Source: Phycisphaerales bacterium (lineage in GTDB: Bacteria; Planctomycetota; Phycisphaerae; Sedimentisphaerales; Anaerobacaceae). From it: a stretch of DNA of 64,000 nt. Of this stretch, positions 26,551-35,480 are shown in pieces. How positions within the stretch are numbered: the first letter of the stretch is position 1; the number at the start of each line of letters is the position of its first letter. A program made the translations under genes and the position numbers. The notes beneath the pieces are model-generated. The model was not told where the DNA came from. It ran no database searches and saw only the letters and a program-made list of their open reading frames with translations. The stretch spans positions 1 through 64,000 of the forward strand of contig PLLM01000059.1 in the NCBI GenBank assembly GCA_003141275.1. Reading direction: 5' to 3'.

Positions 26551-27819
26551 CTAATCGCAATAACGCCGAACCAGCTTTAGTGAGATGGTGCTACGGCCTA
26601 CCAGTGCGATATAGCGGCGAACTATACAATCACAGTATCTTGGCTCAATCTCAAGGCCAAAGCATCTTCGGCCCAGTCTGGCAGCAGCGATTAGGGTGGT
26701 TCCACTGCCTAAGAACGGATCAAAGATGATGTCGCCTGCCTTGGATGAGTTACGAATAGCTCGTTCTGCTAATTCAAGGGCCTTCTGAGTAGGATGCCGA
26801 TATGCCGTGGTTCTATCCCGGTGAACTTTCCAGAGGGTGGATTCGTTTCTGGGGCCGTACCATTGGTGTCTTGCGCCAGTCTTCCAGCCATAAAGACAAT
26901 GCTCTATCTGTTCATTGTAGTCGCCGAAACTAGGGCTAAAGCTTTCCTTTGCCCATGTTATGACAGAGGCAATCTTAAAGCCTCTTGTTGTAAGCAAATC
27001 GTGCATCAGGCCGAAATTCTTATGACTGTTCCATATGTAGAATGGTGCTCCGGCCATCATTACATCATCCACGACATCGACCACTTTGGAAAACCAGCAG
27101 GCGTAGCGTTTAGGGGTTAAGTCATCGTTTTGAATCTTAGGGGAGGATGTTCTGTTATTCCTTGGACTTTTCGTGGAAGGGCGGTTACCGGGGTCATAAT
27201 TGACACCATAAGGAGGGTCGGTATGGCATAATCTTGCTTTGCTGTTACCTATTAATTTAGCGATATCAGAAGGATTAGTTACATCGCCACAAAGCAACCT
27301 ATGCTCGCGATGCAAGCCGAGTTCAATTAAATCACCTGGTTTTGTGATTATTGGCAGGTTTTTACCAAGTTCCGCCTCAAGGTCGAAGTTATCATCGCTA
27401 TCGGCATCATCAAGAGTATTAGCGAACAACTGTTCAACTTCGGGCATGTTGAAGCCTGTCGATTCAAGGTCGGCTTCAGGTGATTTAACCAGTTCATCAA
27501 GCAGTTCTGTAAGTTTTTGTTGATCCCACTCACCGCTTATTTTGTTTAAAGCGATATTAAGGGCCTTTTCTTTTTTGAGAGGTAGGTTTACGACACTGAC
27601 CTGAATCTCTTTTAATCCTTGGGCTACCAGTACCTTAAAACGCTGATGACCTCCGACAAGATTGCCGGTTCGTTTGTTCCAGACCAACGGCTCAACGCAG
27701 CCGTATTCTTCCATACTTTTAACAAGCTGCTTGTATTCCCTATCGTCTGGTTTAAGGTCCTTACGGGGATTGTAAAGTGCCGGGTTAATTTTATTGATAG
27801 ATACTTTTTGAATGTTCAT
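26551..27819 (-). CDS. ParB-like nuclease domain fused to DNA methyltransferase
   Basis: A 422-residue fusion. Residues 1-110 are a ParB/Srx-type domain (INPALYNPRKDL, NLVGGHQRFKVL). Residues about 160-410 are a beta-class N4/N6 methyltransferase with CHTDPPYGVNY (catalytic DPPY) and later FDPFLGSGTTLIAAARLGRRCFGLEI (SAM binding). This fusion is common in phages and integrative elements, where it protects element DNA. It starts the minus-strand phage-like block (ParB-MTase, HTH, terminase, recombinase). AAAGGA precedes the ATG. The target sequence is unknown. Confidence 0.93.
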   Translation of the reverse strand: MNIQKVSINKINPALYNPRKDLKPDDREYKQLVKSMEEYGCVEPLVWNKRTGNLVGGHQRFKVLVAQGLKEIQVSVVNLPLKKEKALNIALNKISGEWDQQKLTELLDELVKSPEADLESTGFNMPEVEQLFANTLDDADSDDNFDLEAELGKNLPIITKPGDLIELGLHREHRLLCGDVTNPSDIAKLIGNSKARLCHTDPPYGVNYDPGNRPSTKSPRNNRTSSPKIQNDDLTPKRYACWFSKVVDVVDDVMMAGAPFYIWNSHKNFGLMHDLLTTRGFKIASVITWAKESFSPSFGDYNEQIEHCLYGWKTGARHQWYGPRNESTLWKVHRDRTTAYRHPTQKALELAERAIRNSSKAGDIIFDPFLGSGTTLIAAARLGRRCFGLEIEPRYCDCIVRRYIALVGRSTISLKLVRRYCD

Positions 27820-28547
27820 TGTTTTTCCTTTCTGTAGTCATTTTTCGATAGTCTTCGGGCGCAGTATCTGTGCCATTTTTTTAGAGAGGAAGTGCCCAAA
27901 ACAACTAAGTCAAATCTTGCTGTATCAAGCCAAAAAGAGCTTTCGCAGCCAGACCGCTTCCTGTTGTGTCAGGTGTCATCTCACGAACGAATTGTTTTCT
28001 ACTGCGTGCTAATCTGATTTGGCATCCCGCCGCACCAGATTAGTGCTGGCATCCCGCCAGCGGTATGATACGTCTCAGCCCCCTTCACCCAAGGCGTCCC
28101 GCCGTGGGTTAGAGATCCCCTCATTAGGGGCTTCGTTCTGCTCATCGGCTATTATACACTGAGAACTATAAAAAACGTGAAAGAATTAAAAAATTTTCAG
28201 CCAACGCAAAGTTCCGCTGTATATGATTTCTTCCGTCATTAAATTAATTGCGATTGGGAAAGTTCCCTAAGTATTTGATTATTCAGGAAATACGGGGTTT
28301 AAGCGTTGGATAGCTGAAACGTGAAGCGGTGTTCGGCTCTCATTTGTAGAAGTATGATATATGGAACAATAGGAAGCGATTGCAGCTACGGCAGAAGAAC
28401 GATAATATGAGGTTTCAGGAAACCAATTCTTTTATACGAAAGAAATGACTACAGTTTAAGCAACACTTACTACTTTTATGATTAATGGCGTGTCCGAGCT
28501 TCGATTGGATTTAGACTTCCAGTAAACAGGTTGAAAGGAGACATAGA
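27820..28547. other. 728-bp intergenic region with a hairpin cluster
   Basis: No convincing gene. The part nearest the ParB-methyltransferase is its presumed promoter/leader. Bases 28009-28130 form four consecutive hairpins (separate entry). The rest, 28150-28547, is AT-rich with no recognisable repeat; it ends with GAAAGGAG eight bases before the 28548 ATG. Confidence 0.5.
28009..28130 (-). ncRNA. Four-hairpin cluster with repeated GGCGGGAYGCC motif (candidate structured RNA)
   Basis: On the minus strand four stem-loops follow each other: CCCCT/AGGGG (28117-28130), an 8-bp interrupted stem around GGCGGGACGCC (28087-28109), GCTGGC-GGGAT-GCCAGC (28045-28061), and CTAATCTG/CAGATTAG enclosing GGCGGGATGCC (28009-28043). 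Three of them show GGGAY between GGC and GCC. They lie 190-310 bp upstream of the ParB-methyltransferase start, so they could be its leader or a separate small RNA. GGA in hairpin loops is the CsrA/Rsm recognition theme, but no csrA gene is in view; this is a hypothesis. Confidence 0.35.
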
Positions 28548-28910
28548 ATGCGACGACAAAAACGGCGACCAACGTATTATTCCACAATATGCCTTCATGA
28601 CGGAGCGGTTATAGCAGTCTATCCCGTTCGCAAGCCGATTCCTAAGACCATCAAGCGAGATAAGCTAAGAATTGACGAAGATGGGGTCTGCCACGAGATA
28701 GTGGAGGCAGGTAAAGAATTGTCTGATGTGCACAATGAGGTAAGGATGCGGTTTCAGGATATTATTGCAACTCGTCTCAATACGCGTCGAGCAATCCGCG
28801 AAATTGTGTGTCCTTTGCTTCTCAAGTTACAAAAAGACATTGACGATGTGCGTAACCAACTTGACAATATTCAGCGATTGCTCAAGGGCCAACCAGATGT
28901 GGCACCTTGA
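28548..28910 (+). CDS. Hypothetical protein, 120 aa
   Basis: Not recognised. Basic N-terminus (MRRQKRRPTYYST), a central mixed part and a C-terminal amphipathic helix likely to form a coiled coil (LLLKLQKDIDDVRNQLDNIQRLLKG). A good GAAAGGAG ribosome-binding site precedes the ATG, so it is probably translated. It stands alone on the plus strand between two minus-strand operons and converges with the topoisomerase operon. Confidence 0.5.
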   Translation: MRRQKRRPTYYSTICLHDGAVIAVYPVRKPIPKTIKRDKLRIDEDGVCHEIVEAGKELSDVHNEVRMRFQDIIATRLNTRRAIREIVCPLLLKLQKDIDDVRNQLDNIQRLLKGQPDVAP

Positions 28911-28947
28911 GCCCTTGTGTTTTGTGCAGATGCGATTGATCCGCCCA

Positions 28948-29415
28948 TTAGTCTTCTGGACCAACCCCATTCTGACTCAGACGGTCCTTTAACTGTCGGC
29001 GAACGTCCTTTATAAGTGCTTCGTGTCCTGTCTTTCGTAATTGCTCAAGGTAGCTGATGGCCTCCGTTCCTGGGATCTTGCCGTCCTTTTTCAACCACTC
29101 AAGGGAAGGATTGGGTTTGCCAAAATCCTCGGTTGTGCCGTCAGGCAAAATGTGTCCAACAACTTTTCGTTTGATTTCGCCTTTTTTCGTGATGATTTGC
29201 TCCTCGCTCTTGATAGTGAGATGATCTTGATTATTTGTTGAAGGGGAACCGTGCCATCCAGCCTCGTCTCCTTTCACATTTAAATACGTCTGGACTTCGA
29301 GCCTTCCAGCCATGCTCTTACAAAGGTCGTGAAGGCAATCAACGTGTCTTCGGAATTGACGTTGATGTCGTAGGTCGATGAATGGATTTTCGGACCTGGG
29401 ATATGTACTTGGCAT
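28948..29415 (-). CDS. Downstream ORF carrying the topoisomerase IA catalytic-type motif TYPR
   Basis: A 155-residue ORF whose start ATG overlaps the stop of the preceding topoisomerase-like gene (TGATG). It opens MPSTYPRSENPFIDLRHQ. In type IA topoisomerases the catalytic tyrosine lies in '(I/L)(T/S)Y(P/M)RT(D/E)', directly after 'AQ.LYE.G'; here the first ORF ends AESLYLGGAEF and the second begins with TYPRSEN. Tyr5 (codon 29403-29401) and Arg7 match the catalytic pair. The remainder (VVGHILPDGTTEDFGKPNPSLEWLKKDG) is not recognised. The product is therefore either a separate catalytic subunit or the C-terminal part of the upstream protein joined by frameshifting. A simple mutational or sequencing split is also possible. 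Confidence 0.65.
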   Translation of the reverse strand: MPSTYPRSENPFIDLRHQRQFRRHVDCLHDLCKSMAGRLEVQTYLNVKGDEAGWHGSPSTNNQDHLTIKSEEQIITKKGEIKRKVVGHILPDGTTEDFGKPNPSLEWLKKDGKIPGTEAISYLEQLRKTGHEALIKDVRRQLKDRLSQNGVGPED

Positions 29416-31646
29416 CAGAACTCCGCTCCACCAAGATAAAGTGATTCAGCAATCTGGGCAGTGGTCTCAAAGGGCATAGCATATCTATCATACATAGTTG
29501 CAAGAAGAGTGTCAAACGTGTGCGCCGTTCCAAATTCAAACGGATCTACTCTGCAAAAGTCAAGTTTGCCACACTGGAACGAGCTAAGCAGTTCCTGACC
29601 GGACTCCTGGGCATCAAGCAAGTTTATGGTATATTCATAGGGTCGCATATATTCCTTGGCGACCAGTAATGCATCCGGCCCCCACATATCCGCTGGGCAT
29701 GGGTCGAAAATCTCTAGTGGGGGATGCGGCTTGGTAGATGATGGTTCATCTGTTGATACCTTAACTTCTAATCGCAGAGGCTTATCGATCTTCGCCCCAG
29801 GTCTAGTGACATAACGCAGTACTTCCGGGAGCTTGCGAATATCACAATCCGCTCTGAATAATGTATATGGAACTGCTTCAAGTTCCAAGAATCGATTGAG
29901 ATTCACCGAGTCAACAAGCCGAAAGGCGACTTCTCGCTCGAGTAGCAATAGTCTTCGAAGCATACCATCCCAATCCCGTTCAGGTTGAGACATTCGGCGA
30001 GATATACTGATGCTACCATTCGTAGACAATGAATTGCCTTTGATGTTTACATATGAGGCAAGTTCATCCATGGATACCGCGCCTTCCATGCCGAGTCCGT
30101 TCAGGTTCTGGTGGTTCGCACACTTGTAGGATTCGTCGTTGCTTGTAACTAATTTTTGGGCCTGATCTTCTGGTGGCAGAGTGTTCAGAGCATCCCATAG
30201 TTTCTGTACAGCTGAGCCACAAGAATCCAACACCGAACGGAACGAGACCAAAAATTCTTGGAGAAAATCGTCGACTTGGCGCTCCAACTCTGGCAGAGGA
30301 GTTCCTACTCGACTGTCGGCGGATGCGAGGAACTGAGCCATCCTGTGTTGCCACTGCCATAACGAAAAATTGGGGCTTTCTAGATGCTTGAGAAGATGTT
30401 GTTCGACAGCCAAACCTTTAGGAGAAGGTGCGAGCCATTGGCCATTTTCTCGAATGAGATCCTGACGAAGAAGCGAGGCGATCATTTTGTACCGTGTCGA
30501 GACGGTACCAACATCCCATCGTAACAATTCACGCAAAAGACCTGACTGGCTGTAGGGCCCTCGCTGAAGCTCTACAGAAACTGCGAGAGCCGAGCCCTCA
30601 TGCATATCCTTATCGATACGGGAGCGATCGCCAGCTCCTGGAAACAGAAGAAAAATATAGCCCCGGGTCTTGAACTGGCCCGCTTCCAGCCATCGTCTGC
30701 ACAGGCAATCCAACGCTAGCAGACGCACGCGGCCGACTGTAAATCCTGGGCTTCGTCTCTCCCCACCAGGGATTTGGCGAATGACGTGGTTTAATGTGCC
30801 ACCAATGACAAAGTCCATCGTGTCCCGCAGACGACCGGCTTCGGCGTTGTGCCAGTCGAATTCCCCGGCGTCCTGAATGGCTCGTCTGACTCCAGATACA
30901 CTGGTTTCATTCAAGCAAACCCTAAGAGGCCTATTGGCCATGGTCCTGAATCCTGGTAGAACCGATGCTAGGAATGTTCCAGCAATGTCTAGGTCTGTCG
31001 CGACGTAAAAGCTGTGCCCAGTGTTTCGGTTCATGTGCAACAGGTGGCGTATGTGGGCCATACGCATCCGCGTGGACTTGGACTCTGAATGAAGAGGTAG
31101 GCGCCTCATAGTGGTAGCCAACTGTCGTGGATTGGTTGTGATAGTTGTCGCTGCTGTACCTCTCATTGATGGGAACACAAGGTGCATGTCCAAGTGCTGT
31201 GGATTACCATCAGTATGCAGCACTAGCCAATCTCGGCCGAGATATCCGTCGCGGATCGTATACCAATCGACGCGCTCCATGACCGTAAACGGAGTGATGG
31301 CACCATACTTGCGCGACAGTACATGACGTAGGCTCTTAGTGACCTCTCTTTCTCCCGACCCGTGTGCCGAATCGGCAAATATAAGGCTCACGCATGACCA
31401 GTTAATTCTCTCTTCGTTCCAGTAAGAACGCCATTGTTTCTTAGGTAGGGAAGACAATTTGCAGCGCAGAAGTTGCACAGGGTGGTTCTCCTTGTCTGTT
31501 TCGGCCAAGTGATGGACGAAAATGTCTACATGGTATTGGCTGCATTCTCGGTCATTGCATGGGTAGAGAGGACAGAGGGCACATGCCACTCTCTTGGCCA
31601 TACCTGGCTTTTCGGTAATGATGATGGAGAAGCTCTGGTCATTCAT
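29415..31646 (-). CDS. Divergent, rearranged type IA topoisomerase-like protein
   Basis: A 743-residue protein with type IA topoisomerase motifs. The TOPRIM elements are IIITEKPGMAKRVA (residues 8-21) and FYVATDLDIAG (about 213), giving E and DxD. Then come NETSVSGVRRAI, AGRLRDTMDFVIGGTLN and FTVGRVRLLAL, matching 'ARR.LD.LVG..LS' and 'AGRVQS.AL' of the core. Next is a segment like the late family motif 'EASLVK.LEE.GIG.PST': SGLLRELLRWDVGTVSTRYK at about 366-385. Only at the extreme C-terminus does TTAQIAESLYLGG appear, which in the family directly precedes the catalytic Tyr. The motif order is thus permuted and the Tyr is absent from this ORF; it begins the next one. The ATG overlaps the helicase stop (ATGA). 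Confidence 0.75.
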   Translation of the reverse strand: MNDQSFSIIITEKPGMAKRVACALCPLYPCNDRECSQYHVDIFVHHLAETDKENHPVQLLRCKLSSLPKKQWRSYWNEERINWSCVSLIFADSAHGSGEREVTKSLRHVLSRKYGAITPFTVMERVDWYTIRDGYLGRDWLVLHTDGNPQHLDMHLVFPSMRGTAATTITTNPRQLATTMRRLPLHSESKSTRMRMAHIRHLLHMNRNTGHSFYVATDLDIAGTFLASVLPGFRTMANRPLRVCLNETSVSGVRRAIQDAGEFDWHNAEAGRLRDTMDFVIGGTLNHVIRQIPGGERRSPGFTVGRVRLLALDCLCRRWLEAGQFKTRGYIFLLFPGAGDRSRIDKDMHEGSALAVSVELQRGPYSQSGLLRELLRWDVGTVSTRYKMIASLLRQDLIRENGQWLAPSPKGLAVEQHLLKHLESPNFSLWQWQHRMAQFLASADSRVGTPLPELERQVDDFLQEFLVSFRSVLDSCGSAVQKLWDALNTLPPEDQAQKLVTSNDESYKCANHQNLNGLGMEGAVSMDELASYVNIKGNSLSTNGSISISRRMSQPERDWDGMLRRLLLLEREVAFRLVDSVNLNRFLELEAVPYTLFRADCDIRKLPEVLRYVTRPGAKIDKPLRLEVKVSTDEPSSTKPHPPLEIFDPCPADMWGPDALLVAKEYMRPYEYTINLLDAQESGQELLSSFQCGKLDFCRVDPFEFGTAHTFDTLLATMYDRYAMPFETTAQIAESLYLGGAEF

Positions 31647-34600
31647 ATGTAGAACTCACTCAGCATATCCAACATTGCCGGAAAGTCGATTATTTCTGGT
31701 GGAGTTGGAACGTTCCGAAACACTCGCTGGATATGGGCTTGAGCATCGTGATTGTCCCCGTCATTCATGGCCGGGGGTATCACAACGCGCAAACTCTCCC
31801 GAATTCTCGTCTGTATTATATCCCAGTGGCGGCGTGAGTTCTCAGGGCTGAGGTATTCGTAAGTCACCGCGCCCAACCTACCGGTATTCTTAACGCCCAG
31901 TAGCCGCTCATCAAAAAATATTACAGCACCCCTGTCGTCCTGTGTCCGGTGAACCCTTCCCGCTGTCTGAGCCACCTTGCGCAGAGCGCTCTGTCGATAG
32001 GCCAGGTCCTTACCGATCTCATCATCTCCTCTTCTCATTTTGAAAAGGGAGGTCCGGAGGTTGTTAAGCCAATCCATGTCACCCGCACCCTCATAGGGGA
32101 TGCCAATTATAATTGCCAACTCCATCAACTCACCCCGGAAGTCGACTCCTTCTCCAAAGCCGCCGCCAGTTACACCACATAGGACCGCTGGGATTTTCCC
32201 CGCCAGTTCCTGATAAATCTGCAGCCGCGCGTCGAAATCTCCTAAGCCCTTCAAGGCCTTCTGGTCGACCTGGCTTCGCAACTGTTCAAAGTCGTCGTTC
32301 ACAGGTTTGCGATCGCTGCGGGCAATCAGTAATCGCATCCCATACCGGGACACGTACTCTTTGGTAATGATACCCACAACATGATCTAGAACCCTGTGAC
32401 TTGCGCAGTACAATCCTGTGTGCACGTGCGTTTTTGCCAAGATGGGACCGATCGTGTTTTCTAGCATAGCCTCTTCGGCCTTGCTCAGTACAGGCGCATC
32501 AACGTTCTGGCTGGCAGCACTATGGCAGCCTAAAAAAGCAAATGATAGGTAGTTTTTGACTGGGAAAACAGGATTAATTTTCGCCCGGATACCATGGCCC
32601 AAACCCAGCAAATAAGCAACATCCGAGACTGGCGATAATGTTGCGCTCGCCAATATTGGCGGCCGCAAATCATACCATACGTCCTGGAATCGTTCTGCGG
32701 GATCTAGCGAGTAAAATGAGATTTTCGGCGCGTTTTCTTTCTTGTCCAGAGATGCAGCGAATCCATAAGGTGCCGAGCGAATCCTCCAGAGAATACGGAA
32801 CATTTGCCGCAGACCGTATATGGGCATGCCGTTCCAAAATCCTGCAGTATTTAACATGCTGGCTTCGAATTCAGTGATGGCTCCTTCGCAACGGATAAGA
32901 AACGTCTCAATGCTTCCTCCACCATGTGTCACCAACCGTTCGTCAAGTTCCCTCAACATCAAACTAAGCGATGCGTCTTGCACTGGGCCTGCTTGCTCCT
33001 GTGCAAGTAGTTCTCGAAATACATCCCGGAATGCAACAAGGAAGTCAAACAGGGAAAACGCCTGTTTTAGTACATCCAGTGGCCATTGCTCTGCGGAAAT
33101 ACTCACCGAGTTGTAGAAACTATCGAATTCTTCGTCATGGGCTTTCTCGCAGTTGATAGCTTCCTGTAGTTCAGTCCATGTTCGCAGCGTTGCGTCAGCA
33201 TGCTCATGGAATCGGTCTATTTCCGCTTGCATAGCATCGATTTGCTTCGATAGCCGGACAATCTCATCTCTTCGTTTATCAACATCCCGCTCCCGATCGT
33301 CAAAGATCTCTTGGATGACCTGTTGAGCATCCTGATAAACCTTGTTCTGTTCCGTTTTTTTCGCCTGGATGGCCTCTGCTAGTTCTCTGATACTGGTCGA
33401 CAGGGGATCGACCTTGGAGGCAAGGTCAATCATAGCTTCGTGGAGATCGCTTGCCGCCTGCTGCTTGTTCATCGCGGCCGTGTGGTGGATCTGTCTGATA
33501 GCCCCCGTTGATATAGTTCTTCGAGCTCTATATTCCCTGGCCTCATCCTGAAGTCCATCGCGTCTTTGTTTCAATGCGGATACTTCCTTGCATAGCTGCT
33601 TGTGCTCGGCACAAAGATCGTTGTGTTCTTGCATGAGCCTTTTCGTATCTGCTGATAAGGAAGCCGCGGCACTAAAGATTGTTTGTGCATGATAGATCTG
33701 TGCGGACCATGGAAGGTTCTGAGGCAAATCGGGATCTTCGCCTGCCCTCAGCTTCGGCAGGGCTTTCTTGAAATCGTCGAACGCTTCGTGAATTTCCCTG
33801 TCTTCTGAACGAAGGGACTTGTAGCGCTTTCGCAGGACATCTATTTGGCAGATAAGATCATGTAGCTGCAACTCCTTATTCTGCTTGTCCTGTTCGAACA
33901 GTGTAGTAAGATAACCCACCACGGCACCCTTGTAACCATATTTTAGGTCTTCGACCAAACTAGCCAGATAGTATGAGTTTCCAGTAAGGTCCATGCCTTG
34001 GCCGGGCTCGAGTTCGTTGGTCAGGCAGAGTGAAAGGGCTGGACTCTTCGAAACCATCTCCACCATGTTGTGTGCTTCGTCGATTATTGGCAAGCAAAGA
34101 GATCGCGTTTCTGCACGACCAAGGATGGTCGCTTTCCAGAAGTCATTCAGCATGTAGGGGTAGGTTGTCAGCACTAGACGCGCCTTGCGAGCGCTGGCTC
34201 GCATAAGTGGCACAGGGCATTGACCTCTGTATAGACATGCTTCCATCTCCTGAAGACCACAATTGCCCTTTTCACAAAGATCTTCATCCTTAAAAAAGCG
34301 TGTCTTGCTGTCGTGGATGTGACAGTCTGGGCAAAGCTCCAGTCGCTCTGGATCATCTGAAATTCTCCTCAGGTAATCTAGCTCCTCCTCATTCATGGTA
34401 ATCCCGTCCACAATCCGCTGACACAGTAGACGCCTAAGCGACTTGATGCCAATGTAAACGCTGAAGGACATGTAATCTTCCGGGACAAGATTTTGCGACG
34501 GTACCTTCAAAGTGATCTCTCTCAGGTCTTTCTCTACATTCTGGAGTTGGGGCATCGTCCGTGTCGCATACAACACACGGGAACCAGTATTGGTTGCTAT

Positions 34601-34888
34601 GTAGGCAGCCGCCACCGTAAGTAGTGCCTTGGTCTTACCAAGTCCCGTTGGACCTTCGACAACAGCGGGAATACCGTTAGCTGCAGCCTCGTAGCACGTC
34701 ACCATGAACTGCAGTTGCGAGGGACGAAATGAGTTCTCATGGCCTCCAAGAATTCTATTATATGCCTCGAATAATGGTTGTAGTTTGGTCGTTATCGATC
34801 CTTGATGTACCGTTTTTTCGGCTTTGAGACATTTGAGGTAATTAGGTGTTTGGTAATCTTGACTCACAGGTGTTATTGTTCTTTCCAT
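31643..34888 (-). CDS. DinG/XPD-type superfamily 2 helicase
   Basis: A 1,081-residue 5'-3'-type DNA helicase. Q-motif-like RPSQLQFM and Walker A VEGPTGLGKTK stand near residue 60-85. A cysteine-rich stretch (LCPDCHIHD ... LCEKGNCGLQEMEACLYRGQCPVP, about 185-235) fits the iron-sulphur cluster domain of XPD/DinG proteins. Walker B is IIDEAHNMVE and motif VI is QTAGRVHRTQDDRGAVIFFDERL near 1010. Between the RecA halves an unusually long coiled coil (about 420-560) is inserted. It is the first gene of a three-ORF operon, coupled to the topoisomerase by a 4-base overlap. Helicase plus type IA topoisomerase recalls RecQ-TopIII or reverse gyrase pairs, here with a different helicase family. Confidence 0.9.
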   Translation of the reverse strand: MERTITPVSQDYQTPNYLKCLKAEKTVHQGSITTKLQPLFEAYNRILGGHENSFRPSQLQFMVTCYEAAANGIPAVVEGPTGLGKTKALLTVAAAYIATNTGSRVLYATRTMPQLQNVEKDLREITLKVPSQNLVPEDYMSFSVYIGIKSLRRLLCQRIVDGITMNEEELDYLRRISDDPERLELCPDCHIHDSKTRFFKDEDLCEKGNCGLQEMEACLYRGQCPVPLMRASARKARLVLTTYPYMLNDFWKATILGRAETRSLCLPIIDEAHNMVEMVSKSPALSLCLTNELEPGQGMDLTGNSYYLASLVEDLKYGYKGAVVGYLTTLFEQDKQNKELQLHDLICQIDVLRKRYKSLRSEDREIHEAFDDFKKALPKLRAGEDPDLPQNLPWSAQIYHAQTIFSAAASLSADTKRLMQEHNDLCAEHKQLCKEVSALKQRRDGLQDEAREYRARRTISTGAIRQIHHTAAMNKQQAASDLHEAMIDLASKVDPLSTSIRELAEAIQAKKTEQNKVYQDAQQVIQEIFDDRERDVDKRRDEIVRLSKQIDAMQAEIDRFHEHADATLRTWTELQEAINCEKAHDEEFDSFYNSVSISAEQWPLDVLKQAFSLFDFLVAFRDVFRELLAQEQAGPVQDASLSLMLRELDERLVTHGGGSIETFLIRCEGAITEFEASMLNTAGFWNGMPIYGLRQMFRILWRIRSAPYGFAASLDKKENAPKISFYSLDPAERFQDVWYDLRPPILASATLSPVSDVAYLLGLGHGIRAKINPVFPVKNYLSFAFLGCHSAASQNVDAPVLSKAEEAMLENTIGPILAKTHVHTGLYCASHRVLDHVVGIITKEYVSRYGMRLLIARSDRKPVNDDFEQLRSQVDQKALKGLGDFDARLQIYQELAGKIPAVLCGVTGGGFGEGVDFRGELMELAIIIGIPYEGAGDMDWLNNLRTSLFKMRRGDDEIGKDLAYRQSALRKVAQTAGRVHRTQDDRGAVIFFDERLLGVKNTGRLGAVTYEYLSPENSRRHWDIIQTRIRESLRVVIPPAMNDGDNHDAQAHIQRVFRNVPTPPEIIDFPAMLDMLSEFYI

Positions 34889-35036
34889 TTATAACTTTTT
34901 TATCAACTGATCGATATATTACAGGTAAAAGCTCAAACCTTCAAGCCTTTTTGTTCGAATGCATCTTATAACCTCCTGAGAGTTGTGACGGGTCAGGCTA
35001 TATGAAAGAACGCATTGTAAACTGTAATATCATGAA
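34889..35036. promoter_or_regulatory. Upstream region of helicase-topoisomerase operon
   Basis: 148 bp between the helicase start and the left end of repeat element E1. It should contain the operon promoter on the minus strand. AT-rich; no clear -35/-10 pair could be fixed with confidence. Confidence 0.35.
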
Positions 35037-35231
35037 CCCGTACCATAAAATACTCATCCGACGTTAAGTATTTAGGAAAGGCAATTTTACAGACAGCTTA
35101 TTTTATTGAAATTGGTCGATTTTCCAATAGTTATGCAGTATAATTCATTTGTCAGAAACGCTGTGGTGAGCTTTTGAAGTCATACAGGAGGGCGGCCTGA
35201 TGGATGGCGATGAATATTTTTATAGTACGGG
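35037..35231 (+). repeat. Dispersed intergenic element, copy E1 (MITE-like, with terminal inverted repeats)
   Basis: About 195 bp bounded by imperfect inverted repeats: CCCGTACCATAAAATACTC on the left and the reverse complement of TATTTTTATAGTACGGG on the right. Inside are ATCCGACGTTAAG, AGCTTATTTTATTGAAATTG, GGTC at 35114, TATAAT exactly 21 nt later (35139-35144), and AGGAGG (35186) before an ATG. Related copies lie at 42880, 44113, 51775 (minus) and 60976. It could be a miniature transposable element carrying a promoter and translation start. Confidence 0.65.
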
Positions 35232-35380
35232 ATATCAAGAACCGCACGCTAGACTCCATCCTGTTCCCCGATCCCACCACCATGATCGCCAACGCACCCA
35301 AGATTCTCAGCGACATGAACGCGATGTTCCCGCCTTGCGAAGGCCGGTTTGTGGTTGGACCGATGATCCAACTCGGATGA
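35210..35380 (+). CDS. Small ORF, 56 aa, starting in element E1
   Basis: Frame from ATG 35210 reads MNIFIVRDIKNRT and continues with ILFPDPTTMIANAPKIL to FVVGPMIQLG and stop. Composition looks protein-like, and the first codons (MNIF-V) are shared with the small ORF at 51341. An ATG ten bases earlier, with better spacing to AGGAGG (35186-35191), opens a different, His-rich frame; comparison with the 51.3-kb copy suggests a one-base insertion between the two ATGs. Probably a decayed or orphan gene start. Function unknown. Confidence 0.35.
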   Translation: MNIFIVRDIKNRTLDSILFPDPTTMIANAPKILSDMNAMFPPCEGRFVVGPMIQLG

Positions 35381-35480
35381 GGCACACCTAATATTGTTCG
35401 CCGTCAGCGTAAAGTAGGACAGAGAGTAGTAGAGAGGTAATTGTTAGGGACTACTGACACATGGAAAATCAAATGTTTAT

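Noticed and set aside
35200-35391. 63-residue His/Arg-rich frame from ATG 35200
   Set aside because: It has better spacing to AGGAGG, but its composition is not protein-like. The frame from 35210 shares its first codons with the 51.3-kb copy, which points to a one-base insertion.
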